64,000 nt of DNA. It comes from an uncultured Planctomycetaceae bacterium (GTDB lineage: Bacteria; Planctomycetota; Planctomycetia; Planctomycetales; Planctomycetaceae). Under the pieces are notes generated by a model, which saw only the letters and a program-made list of their open reading frames with translations, searched no databases and was not told where the DNA came from. This document shows, in pieces, positions 56,734 to 64,000 of this stretch. The position numbers were made by a program, and so were the translations under genes. Numbering within the stretch: position 1 is the first letter of the stretch; the number at the start of each line of letters is the position of its first letter. The stretch spans positions 1 through 64,000 of the forward strand of contig CAIOKE010000251.1 in NCBI GenBank assembly GCA_903858815.1, given 5' to 3'.

Positions 56734-57690
56734 ATGAACTACAGTCGACGTGAATCCCTGCTGGCTCTGGGCAACACTGCCGTCGCCATGTCTGCCGCTC
56801 CCGCAATTGCAGCCAGTTCCTCGAGGCGTCCTCAGCAGGATAATAAGGACACGTTTCGTTACTGCCTGAATACCAGCACCATTCGCGGACAAAAGCTGGG
56901 CATCATCAAAGAAGTGGAAATCGCCGCGGCAGCGGGCTACGATGGCATCGAACCCTGGATTCCGAACCTGCGTGAATTCCGCGACCAGGGAGGCAGCATC
57001 CCGGACCTCGGCAAACGTATCGCCGACGCTGGACTGACAGTCGATAGTGCCATTGGCTTTGCTCAATGGATCCACAACGACGAGTCCCAGCGCAAGCAGG
57101 CACTGGAGGAAGCTCGGAAGGATATGGATATGCTGCGACAGATGGGTGGAACCCGCATCGCTGCACCACCGGTTGGTGCACATTCCAGTGACAGCCCGAT
57201 CGTCGAACTGGCCGCTGCGGCCGAACGCTTTGCTGCCCTGCAACAGGTCGGAACTGATGCCGGCATCATCCCTCAACTGGAAGTCTGGGGGTTCTCCAGA
57301 AATCTGTCCCGCATCGGAGATGTCGCATGGGTGGCAGCAGAAACCGGCAGACCGAATTCCGTATTGCTGCTGGATGTCTACCACATTTTCAAAGGCGGTT
57401 CAGACTTTGCCGGACTGTCCCTGTTCAGCGACCAAAGCCTGCAGGTCTTCCACATGAACGACTTCCCGGCCGAGCCACCACGCGAACGCATGAATGACTC
57501 TCACCGTGTCTATCCGGGCGACGGGATTGCTCCCCTGAACACCATCCTGCAGATGCTGGCCGGTAAAGCACGCAGCCTGACACTGTCTCTGGAACTGTTC
57601 AACCCTGGATACTGGCAGCAGGATGCCGCCACAGTTGCAGCCGAAGGGCTGAAGAAGATGCAGGCCGCCGTAACAGCGGCCGGCTTCTGA
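56734..57690 (+). CDS. Exported TIM-barrel sugar phosphate isomerase/epimerase-like protein
   Basis: The 318-residue protein belongs to the AP-endonuclease-2/xylose isomerase-like TIM-barrel superfamily (GYDGIEPWIPNL, LLLDVYHIFKGG, FHMNDFPAE, GDGIAPL, SLELFN), with metal-ligand Glu, Asp, His and Glu residues in the expected order. The N-terminus has a twin-arginine-like motif (SRRESLL) followed by a hydrophobic stretch and AIAA, suggesting Tat export. The ATG at 56734 has GGAAG nine bases upstream; an ATG at 56719 would add five residues. Substrate unknown, possibly a sugar or inositol derivative. Confidence 0.85.
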   Translation: MNYSRRESLLALGNTAVAMSAAPAIAASSSRRPQQDNKDTFRYCLNTSTIRGQKLGIIKEVEIAAAAGYDGIEPWIPNLREFRDQGGSIPDLGKRIADAGLTVDSAIGFAQWIHNDESQRKQALEEARKDMDMLRQMGGTRIAAPPVGAHSSDSPIVELAAAAERFAALQQVGTDAGIIPQLEVWGFSRNLSRIGDVAWVAAETGRPNSVLLLDVYHIFKGGSDFAGLSLFSDQSLQVFHMNDFPAEPPRERMNDSHRVYPGDGIAPLNTILQMLAGKARSLTLSLELFNPGYWQQDAATVAAEGLKKMQAAVTAAGF

Positions 57691-57705
57691 CAACTGGTCG
57701 CGACT

Positions 57706-59808
57706 TCAGTTGTTACTGACGAAGAAGTCGATCCACATCACAAAGGCCAGCAGCGACATCAGGAAAATCATACCGGCCGCGTGCGCCCAGTTGATGACCG
57801 TGATGCTGGGCTTGCGACGCGTGATGCCCTCCCAGAACAGAAACACCATGTGCCCACCGTCCAGAATGGGAATCGGAAGGAAGTTCAGAATGGCCAGATT
57901 AATGCTGAGAATCCCAAGGAAAACCAGCAACTCGACAAAGCCTCGCTCGGCCACCTTGTAGGCAATCTTCGCGATCCCCACAGGACCACTCAAAGACTCC
58001 ATATCAACCTCACGACCCACCATCTTTTTCAGACTGCGATAGATCGAAAATGCCACCTTGCGAGTGGTGGCAAGTCCCAGTGTCAGAGCCTCAGGAAGCG
58101 AACGGGCCTGCAACAGCACACGCTCGTCACGCCAGATTCCCGGGTTGAAGCCCCGCACCCATAGACCCCAGTTCTCTTCCAGTTCCAGGTCCTGCAGAGT
58201 GACAGTACCTGTTGACTTGCCATCGTCAAAATGCAGCACCAGCTTCCGCCCCGGTGCACGCTGCAGTTGATCAAACGCCCATGCCCAGTTCGCCTCAACC
58301 TCTTCTTCCGTCGAGCTTTCTGTTGCTGTCAGAGGCAATTCCACCGGAGTCTCGGCGTTGCCCCACGCATCCGGCTTCCCTTTGCCCGGATCCGGGTGCA
58401 GCAGCTCAATCTTCGTGATGCGAGTCAGTTGTGACAGCCCGCCCACACGCTCTGCCTCTGAACCTGGCAGAATCTTCGCGATGTGGTTCTGCACCTGATA
58501 ACCCAACCCGATGGAAGGAATGGTCAAAGGTGCCGTACTGCTGTCCGGACTTTCCATCCAGCCCGGCAGATCGCTGGCCGGTGTCAGCGTGCACTCGCCT
58601 TCAACCGCACCACTACTGGAGGCTCGCGAGTAGCGAATCACTATCGGCTGCCCGGACTTCTTTCCGAAATACACCGGCAAAGTCAAAGGGTCAATGTCTT
58701 CACCAGGCTTCAGCCCATCGACCTCCCGAATCGTATCACCCACCTGCAATCCCGCCACTGCCGCAGGAGACCCCTTCTGAATCGCCCGAATCGGCCCCAT
58801 CGCCATCCAGAATCCCAGCTTTCTGACCGGTTGGGCTGGAACCCGAATCCTGACAACTGTTGACTTACCACCATCAGCCTTTCGCTCCACGTTGTAGATC
58901 ATTTCGCGGTCAGCATAAGTGGCCAGCACTCGACGCAGATCGGCGATCAGACGCACTGGCAGCTCGGGAGTTGACTGGTCCGCACTGTCACTGGCAGCGA
59001 CAGGCTGCAGGCTGACAATTTTGTCACCCGGCAGAAATGCTTCAGACGCCTTTTCCACAGCCAGACCTGCGTCAGCAATCAAGGCAGGATCATCGACAGC
59101 ATCTATTTCCGTTGTGAATGCCGGAATCACACCAATCGATCGGCCGGGTGACCCCTTCACCGGAGTCAGCGTGATTTCCTCGGCCTGATCAGAACCCGGA
59201 CGCACAACTGACATTCTCAGGTCACCGGACGACAGCAGAATGGACTCCTGCAGATCCACGAAGCTGCGGATCTGCTCACCATTCACGGCAGCAATCCGAT
59301 CACCAGCGCGAATCCCGGCTTCCCACGCCGGAAAACCGGCCCGCACACCACCAACCACTGGAGCCGGTTCCAGAACCCCATTCCAGTAACCAAACGCAAA
59401 AAACAGAAATCCCGTCGCCACATTCATCGCCACTCCGGCAGAAATGATGGCCATCCGCTGCGGAACGGTTTTCGAGGAATACGATCGAGGATTCTCAGCG
59501 ATCTCTGAACTGGTCATCTGGTTGGGGTCCATGTCATCCTGCCCCAACATCTTCACATAACCACCCAGCGGCAGCACCGACAACGCATACTCCGTTTCAC
59601 CACGCTGGTGACTCCAGATGATGGGCCCGATTCCGATGCTGAACCGATCCACATGCACGTTACACCACTTCGCTACGGCAAAATGCCCCAGCTCGTGGAA
59701 AAAAATGACCATCCCCAACCCCAGCACAACGGCGAGGATGGTCTGCAATTCGCCCAGAATTGAAGAAAATGCCCCTGCCGCCAGCGGCATGCAATTCAAG
59801 ATTTCCAC
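57706..59808 (-). CDS. rseP: RseP-type site-2 metalloprotease, extended
   Basis: This intramembrane protease cleaves anti-sigma factors and similar proteins. The 700-residue product has the zinc motif HELGH in its first helix, the GYVKMLG region, two clear PDZ-like domains (GVRAGFPAWEAGIRAGD and KGSPAAVAGLQVGD) plus a third similar segment (PGSEAERVGG), and a final NFLPIPILDGGH containing the third zinc ligand. It is considerably longer than E. coli RseP (about 450 residues), the surplus lying in the periplasmic region. The GTG at 59808 has GAGGA nine bases upstream and overlaps dxr by 13 bases; an internal ATG at 59790 has no suitable site. Confidence 0.93.
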   Translation of the reverse strand: MEILNCMPLAAGAFSSILGELQTILAVVLGLGMVIFFHELGHFAVAKWCNVHVDRFSIGIGPIIWSHQRGETEYALSVLPLGGYVKMLGQDDMDPNQMTSSEIAENPRSYSSKTVPQRMAIISAGVAMNVATGFLFFAFGYWNGVLEPAPVVGGVRAGFPAWEAGIRAGDRIAAVNGEQIRSFVDLQESILLSSGDLRMSVVRPGSDQAEEITLTPVKGSPGRSIGVIPAFTTEIDAVDDPALIADAGLAVEKASEAFLPGDKIVSLQPVAASDSADQSTPELPVRLIADLRRVLATYADREMIYNVERKADGGKSTVVRIRVPAQPVRKLGFWMAMGPIRAIQKGSPAAVAGLQVGDTIREVDGLKPGEDIDPLTLPVYFGKKSGQPIVIRYSRASSSGAVEGECTLTPASDLPGWMESPDSSTAPLTIPSIGLGYQVQNHIAKILPGSEAERVGGLSQLTRITKIELLHPDPGKGKPDAWGNAETPVELPLTATESSTEEEVEANWAWAFDQLQRAPGRKLVLHFDDGKSTGTVTLQDLELEENWGLWVRGFNPGIWRDERVLLQARSLPEALTLGLATTRKVAFSIYRSLKKMVGREVDMESLSGPVGIAKIAYKVAERGFVELLVFLGILSINLAILNFLPIPILDGGHMVFLFWEGITRRKPSITVINWAHAAGMIFLMSLLAFVMWIDFFVSNN

Positions 59809-60956
59809 CTGCGTGCTTCCTCTCGCGCCCAGCTATCCACTGCCGCCAGCTGCGGCAAAGTTGGTCCGGGATCGTAGTTATGACTGAACAGTATATCTTC
59901 CACCAACTGCGTAATGGATAGGAAATCCAGCTTTCCCTGCAGAAATCTTTCGACCGCAACCTCGTTCGCCGCATTCAGAACCGCACCACACGTACCACCC
60001 TTTTCAGCCACTTCAAAACCCAGTCGCAACGCCGGAAATGCCTCAAAATCCGGCGGCAACAACTGCAGCGTCTGAGCCGTTGACCAGTCCGTTCGCTTCG
60101 TCGGTCCAGAGATTCGATCAGGGTACGTCAATGCATACTGAATCGGTAAACGCATGTCCGGTGGCGATATCTGAGCAATCACCGAACCATCCTCATACTC
60201 CACCAGAGAATGCACCAGCGACTGAGGATGGACGCAGACTGCCAATTGCTCCCGAGTCAGCCCGAACAACCATCGGGCCTCGATAATCTCAAGTGCCTTG
60301 TTCATCATCGTGGCAGAATCAATCGTGATCTTGGGGCCCATGCTCCACGTGGGATGTCGCAGGGCCATCTCCGGAGTCACTGCACGCATCTGCTCTCGAC
60401 TCCAGCCCCGAAATGGCCCCCCGCTGGCGGTCAGAACCACCCGCCGCACCTCACTGCGACGACCACTCTGCAAACACTGAAAAATTGCACTATGCTCGCT
60501 GTCGACAGGAATCACCAATGCCCCCGTCTCGCCAGCCCGCTGCATCAGCAGACTGCCCGCCACAACCAGCGACTCCTTGTTCGCCAGAGCCACCCGCTTG
60601 CCCGAATCCACCGCAGCCCACGCCGCCGGAAGACCGGCCGCACCGACCATCGCACACACCACAGTCCCCGTCTCAGGTCGACGAATCAGCTCGTCCAACA
60701 CCTCAAATCCCGCATACCAGCTGACACTCCCGGACTGCACCCCCAGCCCGGCTTCCGGCAACACCACCTGCCGATTGCCCAGCACCGCCCACCCCGGCTG
60801 AAACTCAGACACCTGAGCCAGCAGACGCTCGCGACTTTGCCACGCTGCCAGTCCCGTCACGCGCAAACGACCACCCAACTGCCGGATCACATCCAGACAA
60901 TTGGTACCGATCGAGCCGGTCGAGCCCAGCAGTGCTACTCCACAAGCCGAATTCAA
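59796..60956 (-). CDS. dxr: 1-deoxy-D-xylulose 5-phosphate reductoisomerase
   Basis: Dxr makes methylerythritol 4-phosphate, the committed step of the non-mevalonate isoprenoid pathway. The 386-residue product has the NADPH-binding LLGSTGSIG near its start, ALANKESLV, PVDSEHSAIFQ, LTASGGPFRG, PTWSMGPKITIDSATM and NAANEVAV, all diagnostic. The frame is open 231 bases further upstream, but the TTG at 60956 is chosen because AGGAAG is eight bases upstream and it gives the family length. The dxr-rseP order with overlap is common in bacteria. Confidence 0.95.
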   Translation of the reverse strand: MNSACGVALLGSTGSIGTNCLDVIRQLGGRLRVTGLAAWQSRERLLAQVSEFQPGWAVLGNRQVVLPEAGLGVQSGSVSWYAGFEVLDELIRRPETGTVVCAMVGAAGLPAAWAAVDSGKRVALANKESLVVAGSLLMQRAGETGALVIPVDSEHSAIFQCLQSGRRSEVRRVVLTASGGPFRGWSREQMRAVTPEMALRHPTWSMGPKITIDSATMMNKALEIIEARWLFGLTREQLAVCVHPQSLVHSLVEYEDGSVIAQISPPDMRLPIQYALTYPDRISGPTKRTDWSTAQTLQLLPPDFEAFPALRLGFEVAEKGGTCGAVLNAANEVAVERFLQGKLDFLSITQLVEDILFSHNYDPGPTLPQLAAVDSWAREEARRWKS

Positions 60957-61144
60957 GCAGTGTTCTTCCTGATTCCACACCAAAAACTTACTCCACGACA
61001 CTCCCCAGCAGTGTAACCGCAGCCAGCCTTCGTGGGAAACCCGGATTCTCTGCCCCCACTGCTCAATTGCCAGAGCCCGTATTTCTGGCAGAATCCAGCA
61101 CGTAACCCGAGCCCCTCGACCACTCCCTGCCATGGAATCAAGGC

Positions 61145-62641
61145 ATGTCTTCCCACACATCATCCACGCCGTTCCGCCGCTTCTCACAATACATCACAGC
61201 GCTCTGCATCATCATGCTTCTCGCTGCTTCCAACAGTCAGAATGCCATTGCTGCCGAAACCACTCCAAATATCGTTCTGATCTTTATGGATGACATGGGG
61301 TATGCTGACCCAGCCCCCTTCGGAGGAGATCCGGAACTGACACCCCATCTGAACGATCTGGCCAGAAGAGGCCGTCGGTTTACCGACTTCTACGTCGCTC
61401 AAGCCGTCTGCTCAGCCTCACGCTCGGCTCTTCTGACAGGCTGCTACAATGTTCGCGTGGGAATTCAGGGAGCCCTCGGCCCCGCCAGCCGAATTGGCAT
61501 CAACCCTGACGAAACAACCCTCGCAGAAATCTGTCGACAGAAAAACTACAAAACAGCCTGCTTTGGCAAATGGCACCTTGGACACCACCACCCGTTTCTG
61601 CCACTGCAAAACGGGTTTGATGAGTACTTCGGGCTGCCCTACAGCAACGACATGTGGCCCTTCCACCCGGAAGTCCTGCAGCTGCCAATGGAAGAACGGC
61701 TGAAACGCTGGCCCCACCTGCCACTGATTGAAAATAACACGGTCATCAACCCACAGGTCACCGCCGAGGACCAGACAAAACTCACCCGCCTCTACACAGA
61801 AAAGGCCACCGCTTTTATCGATCGCTGCGGACAAAACCCGTTTTTTCTGTACCTGCCACACTCCATGGTGCATGTCCCACTGTTTGCAGGCCCGAACTTC
61901 CGCAACCGCAGTGGAAAAGGACTGTTCGCGGATGTCCTGATGGAAATTGACTGGTCCGTCGGTCAGATCGTTGCGGCACTCCGCAGGAATCAGGTGGAAA
62001 ACAACACTCTCATCATCTTCACGTCCGATAACGGTCCATGGCTCAGTTATGGGGATCACGCCGGATCTGCCGCACCGCTGCGTGAAGGTAAGGGCACGAT
62101 GTTTGACGGGGGCTGTCGAGTCCCCTGCATTATGACGTGGCCCGGCCACATCCCTGCGGACACCGTCTGCCGAGCCCCTGTGATGACCATCGATATCCTG
62201 CCGACCGTCGCCGATCTGCTCAACACAGATCCCCCCGCCAAACCCATCGACGGCCTCAGCCTGAAATCACTGCTGACCGGACCAGAGACCGATCAGTCGC
62301 CCCATCAGGCGCTCTGGTTCTACTGGGGCAACGAACTCCAGGCGATCCGCGCCGGACGCTGGAAAATGCACTTCCCGCACGAATACCGAACCGTGCAGGG
62401 AGTCCCAGCAGCCAGCGGAGGAATCCCCGTGCGATACCGAACAGAAAAAATCGAAACCGCGCTGTTTGATCTGCAGACCGATCCCGGCGAAACCACCAAC
62501 CTGCTGGATCAGCAACCCGCCGTCGCGACACACCTGCGCGCTCTGGCCGAAACAGCACGCGAACAACTGGGAGATGGCCGCAGAAAAGGAACGGCTGTCA
62601 GGCCCGCCGGCGCGCTGCCAGCAGAGCCTGCACCACGCTGA
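61145..62641 (+). CDS. Secreted arylsulfatase-type sulfatase
   Basis: The 498-residue protein has a signal peptide and the sulfatase fold: metal-binding FMDDMGYAD, the formylglycine site CSASR (Cys to be oxidised by a sulfatase-modifying enzyme), GKWHLG, and TSDNGPW with later metal ligands. It would hydrolyse sulfate esters of polysaccharides or similar compounds outside the cytoplasm; Planctomycetes typically carry many. The site has Ala at the position that is often Pro, which is allowed. The start lies 189 bases from the dxr start on the other strand. Substrate cannot be told. Confidence 0.95.
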   Translation: MSSHTSSTPFRRFSQYITALCIIMLLAASNSQNAIAAETTPNIVLIFMDDMGYADPAPFGGDPELTPHLNDLARRGRRFTDFYVAQAVCSASRSALLTGCYNVRVGIQGALGPASRIGINPDETTLAEICRQKNYKTACFGKWHLGHHHPFLPLQNGFDEYFGLPYSNDMWPFHPEVLQLPMEERLKRWPHLPLIENNTVINPQVTAEDQTKLTRLYTEKATAFIDRCGQNPFFLYLPHSMVHVPLFAGPNFRNRSGKGLFADVLMEIDWSVGQIVAALRRNQVENNTLIIFTSDNGPWLSYGDHAGSAAPLREGKGTMFDGGCRVPCIMTWPGHIPADTVCRAPVMTIDILPTVADLLNTDPPAKPIDGLSLKSLLTGPETDQSPHQALWFYWGNELQAIRAGRWKMHFPHEYRTVQGVPAASGGIPVRYRTEKIETALFDLQTDPGETTNLLDQQPAVATHLRALAETAREQLGDGRRKGTAVRPAGALPAEPAPR

Positions 62642-62650
62642 TCACCGCAC

Positions 62651-64000
62651 TTACACCTGCCCCGGCACAAATCCACCTGCCGCCACCTGCTCAAACACCA
62701 GTTCCAGCAGTGACACTTCCGCAGCCTGCGCACCAGTCCGTGCACTCAACACGTCTGCAGATCCCGACACTGTCGCCATCGGCGATATCGTCACACCAGC
62801 ACTCTCAACTGCAGCAGCAATCGTGTCCTGCTCGGCGGATGGTTGTATCCGCGCTGCCACGATCTGCTCGGATTGAACTGACGCCCGGGACAACAAGTCC
62901 TCTGCAGACAGCCCGAGCAAATCCACGGCGAGATCCGGTGCGGCGACGAGTTGTGGCGATTCAACATCAACGTCGTTCGACACAACGCGGAAGAAATATT
63001 CCTCGGTACTCAGACTGTTGCCCCGAAAATCAATGGCCTTCAGCCACAGTCGATAATCCCCCGGAGCCAGTGTGGCTGACGGTGTCCATGTCGTGCCGGA
63101 TAAGGCCGTGGCTGAGGCGACCGTTTGATCATCAGAATCCAGCAGCCGAGCCTGATACGATGTGACACCGGCCACGGCCGTCCAGCTGAACACCGGATTT
63201 CTCTCTTTGGTCATTGCTGAAGGTCGCAGTACTGTCGACGGAGTCTTGAACTCAAAATGCAGCGGCGCACTCCACGTATGCCAGATACCCGACAGATCCC
63301 GGCCGCGAACCCACGCCGTATAAGACGACGGCTTCAGGGATGACAACAGCAGTGATGTCCCCGCAACTTTCGTATTCCTCAGTACCTGCGATTCCCCGGT
63401 CGCCCGATCATCAATCCAGACATCATAAGCCACCGCACCCTGCAGGCGATCCCAGCGCAACTCAGAAACCGAAGTAAAGTCTGATGCACGGACACCAACG
63501 CCCGTCACGACGTAAGTCACCAGCATATTGCCGGGAACTCCCCAGCCTGTCTGGTCACCAGCAGCATTCTTTGCCCGGATCCACACCAGATAACGCCCCA
63601 CGGGAACACGCGGTACCGAAACGGTCGTGCCAATAACATTCATGTTACGAAAATACTGCTTCACCCCCGTAGACAGCGAATCCACCCAAACGTCATATGT
63701 CGCGGCACCCGGAACACTCAGCCACTCGATATTCAGAGTATTATTCTTCTGGGGAACCGAGACATTCTGCAGCACAGGGACCGGTCGAGTCTGCCACACG
63801 GCCAACGGACTCCACGTACTTAACAGCCCCTTCGCTGTGACTGCCCGAACCCACACGTTATATGTACCAATTCCCAGGTCAACCTGTGGCACAAAGAACG
63901 TGTCTTTAATACCACTGGCCACCACAAACCGCGTCTGCTTCGTGGTCACATTATCAATCTGGATGGAATACGAAGCAGCCGACTCGACAGCGGTCCACGA
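62651..64000 (-). CDS. C-terminal part of a fibronectin-III-like repeat protein (partial)
   Basis: The frame enters from the right edge without a start in the window and ends at 62651, giving about 449 residues. At least four repeats of roughly 95 residues are visible, each with a Trp-x-x-V-x-G/A-A-x-x-Y pattern (such as VPGAATYDVWVD and LQGAVAYDVWID), as in fibronectin type III domains; the third reads LRWDRLQGAVAYDVW and the fourth FSWTAVAGVTSYQ. The last 95 residues are different: Ala/Val/Ser-rich, with acidic patches, and no PEP-CTERM tail. It is probably a large surface or adhesion protein. It converges with the sulfatase with nine bases between stops. Confidence 0.8.
   Translation of the reverse strand, partial: SWTAVESAASYSIQIDNVTTKQTRFVVASGIKDTFFVPQVDLGIGTYNVWVRAVTAKGLLSTWSPLAVWQTRPVPVLQNVSVPQKNNTLNIEWLSVPGAATYDVWVDSLSTGVKQYFRNMNVIGTTVSVPRVPVGRYLVWIRAKNAAGDQTGWGVPGNMLVTYVVTGVGVRASDFTSVSELRWDRLQGAVAYDVWIDDRATGESQVLRNTKVAGTSLLLSSLKPSSYTAWVRGRDLSGIWHTWSAPLHFEFKTPSTVLRPSAMTKERNPVFSWTAVAGVTSYQARLLDSDDQTVASATALSGTTWTPSATLAPGDYRLWLKAIDFRGNSLSTEEYFFRVVSNDVDVESPQLVAAPDLAVDLLGLSAEDLLSRASVQSEQIVAARIQPSAEQDTIAAAVESAGVTISPMATVSGSADVLSARTGAQAAEVSLLELVFEQVAAGGFVPGQV

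Noticed and set aside
60957-61187. 77-residue N-terminal extension of Dxr
   Set aside because: It has no family match, and TTG 60956 has a well-placed AGGAAG.

Overview
The window reads as chromosomal DNA of a member of the Planctomycetota (Planctomycetia-like). The inference rests on several things together: a Rieske/cytochrome b operon with a very large octahaem cytochrome, a secreted sulfatase, EF-hand and PEP-CTERM proteins, a twin-arginine sugar isomerase-like protein, a MoxR/DUF58/vWA cassette, lipid A and Kdo genes, and intergenic palindromic elements whose translation gives GEAPAEP-like peptides of the kind often mis-annotated as proteins in this phylum. Base composition is moderately GC-rich throughout, and no phage, conjugative or CRISPR locus was seen.

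Layout. 1-2.8 kb: the end of a protein with a heptapeptide-repeat tail, then a Gly/Met-rich membrane-anchored protein closed by a strong terminator. 2.9-9.8 kb: an S9D-type peptidase, a nine-EF-hand secreted protein, larB, trpD and bpt. 9.8-10.9 kb: no gene, but a nest of MITE-like and REP-like palindromic repeats. 10.9-26.9 kb: one long minus-strand respiratory cluster (Rieske, cytochrome b N-half, cytochrome b C-half fused to extra membrane helices, octahaem cytochrome c, cupredoxin-like lipoprotein, dihaem cytochrome c, CoxB, CoxA, CtaA, CtaB, CoxC, Cox4-like). Together these would carry electrons from quinol through c-haems to a type A2 haem-copper oxidase, with the haem A synthesis enzymes made from the same cluster. 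27.2-33.8 kb: nnrD with a one-base homopolymer frameshift, a CoA-disulfide-reductase/rhodanese fusion, and a heterodimeric ABC exporter. 34.2-41.7 kb: lpxB and kdsB (divergent), an SDR, a small membrane protein, selO, hisC and a nucleotide-sugar epimerase. 42-45.4 kb: two related PEP-CTERM proteins separated by 1.6 kb of apparently non-coding DNA. 45.4-48.4 kb: tRNA-Gly, a rhomboid protease and a hydrolase-propeller fusion. 48.6-56.6 kb: a tightly packed MoxR-DUF58-vWA-vWA-coiled-coil operon. 56.7-64 kb: a sugar isomerase-like TIM-barrel protein, an extended RseP, dxr, a sulfatase, and the C-terminal part of a protein made of fibronectin-III-like repeats that runs off the right edge.

The most unusual content is the respiratory cluster: a b6-type cytochrome b that keeps the cysteine used for the extra covalent haem, an octahaem subunit with a coiled-coil stalk in the place of cytochrome c1/f, and a Rieske protein carrying four copies of a short helical motif on Ala/Pro-rich linkers. 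Start codons were corrected from the longest frame wherever a Shine-Dalgarno match, gene overlap or family alignment favoured a downstream start; these choices are stated entry by entry. All functional calls are from reading the translations, without database searches.
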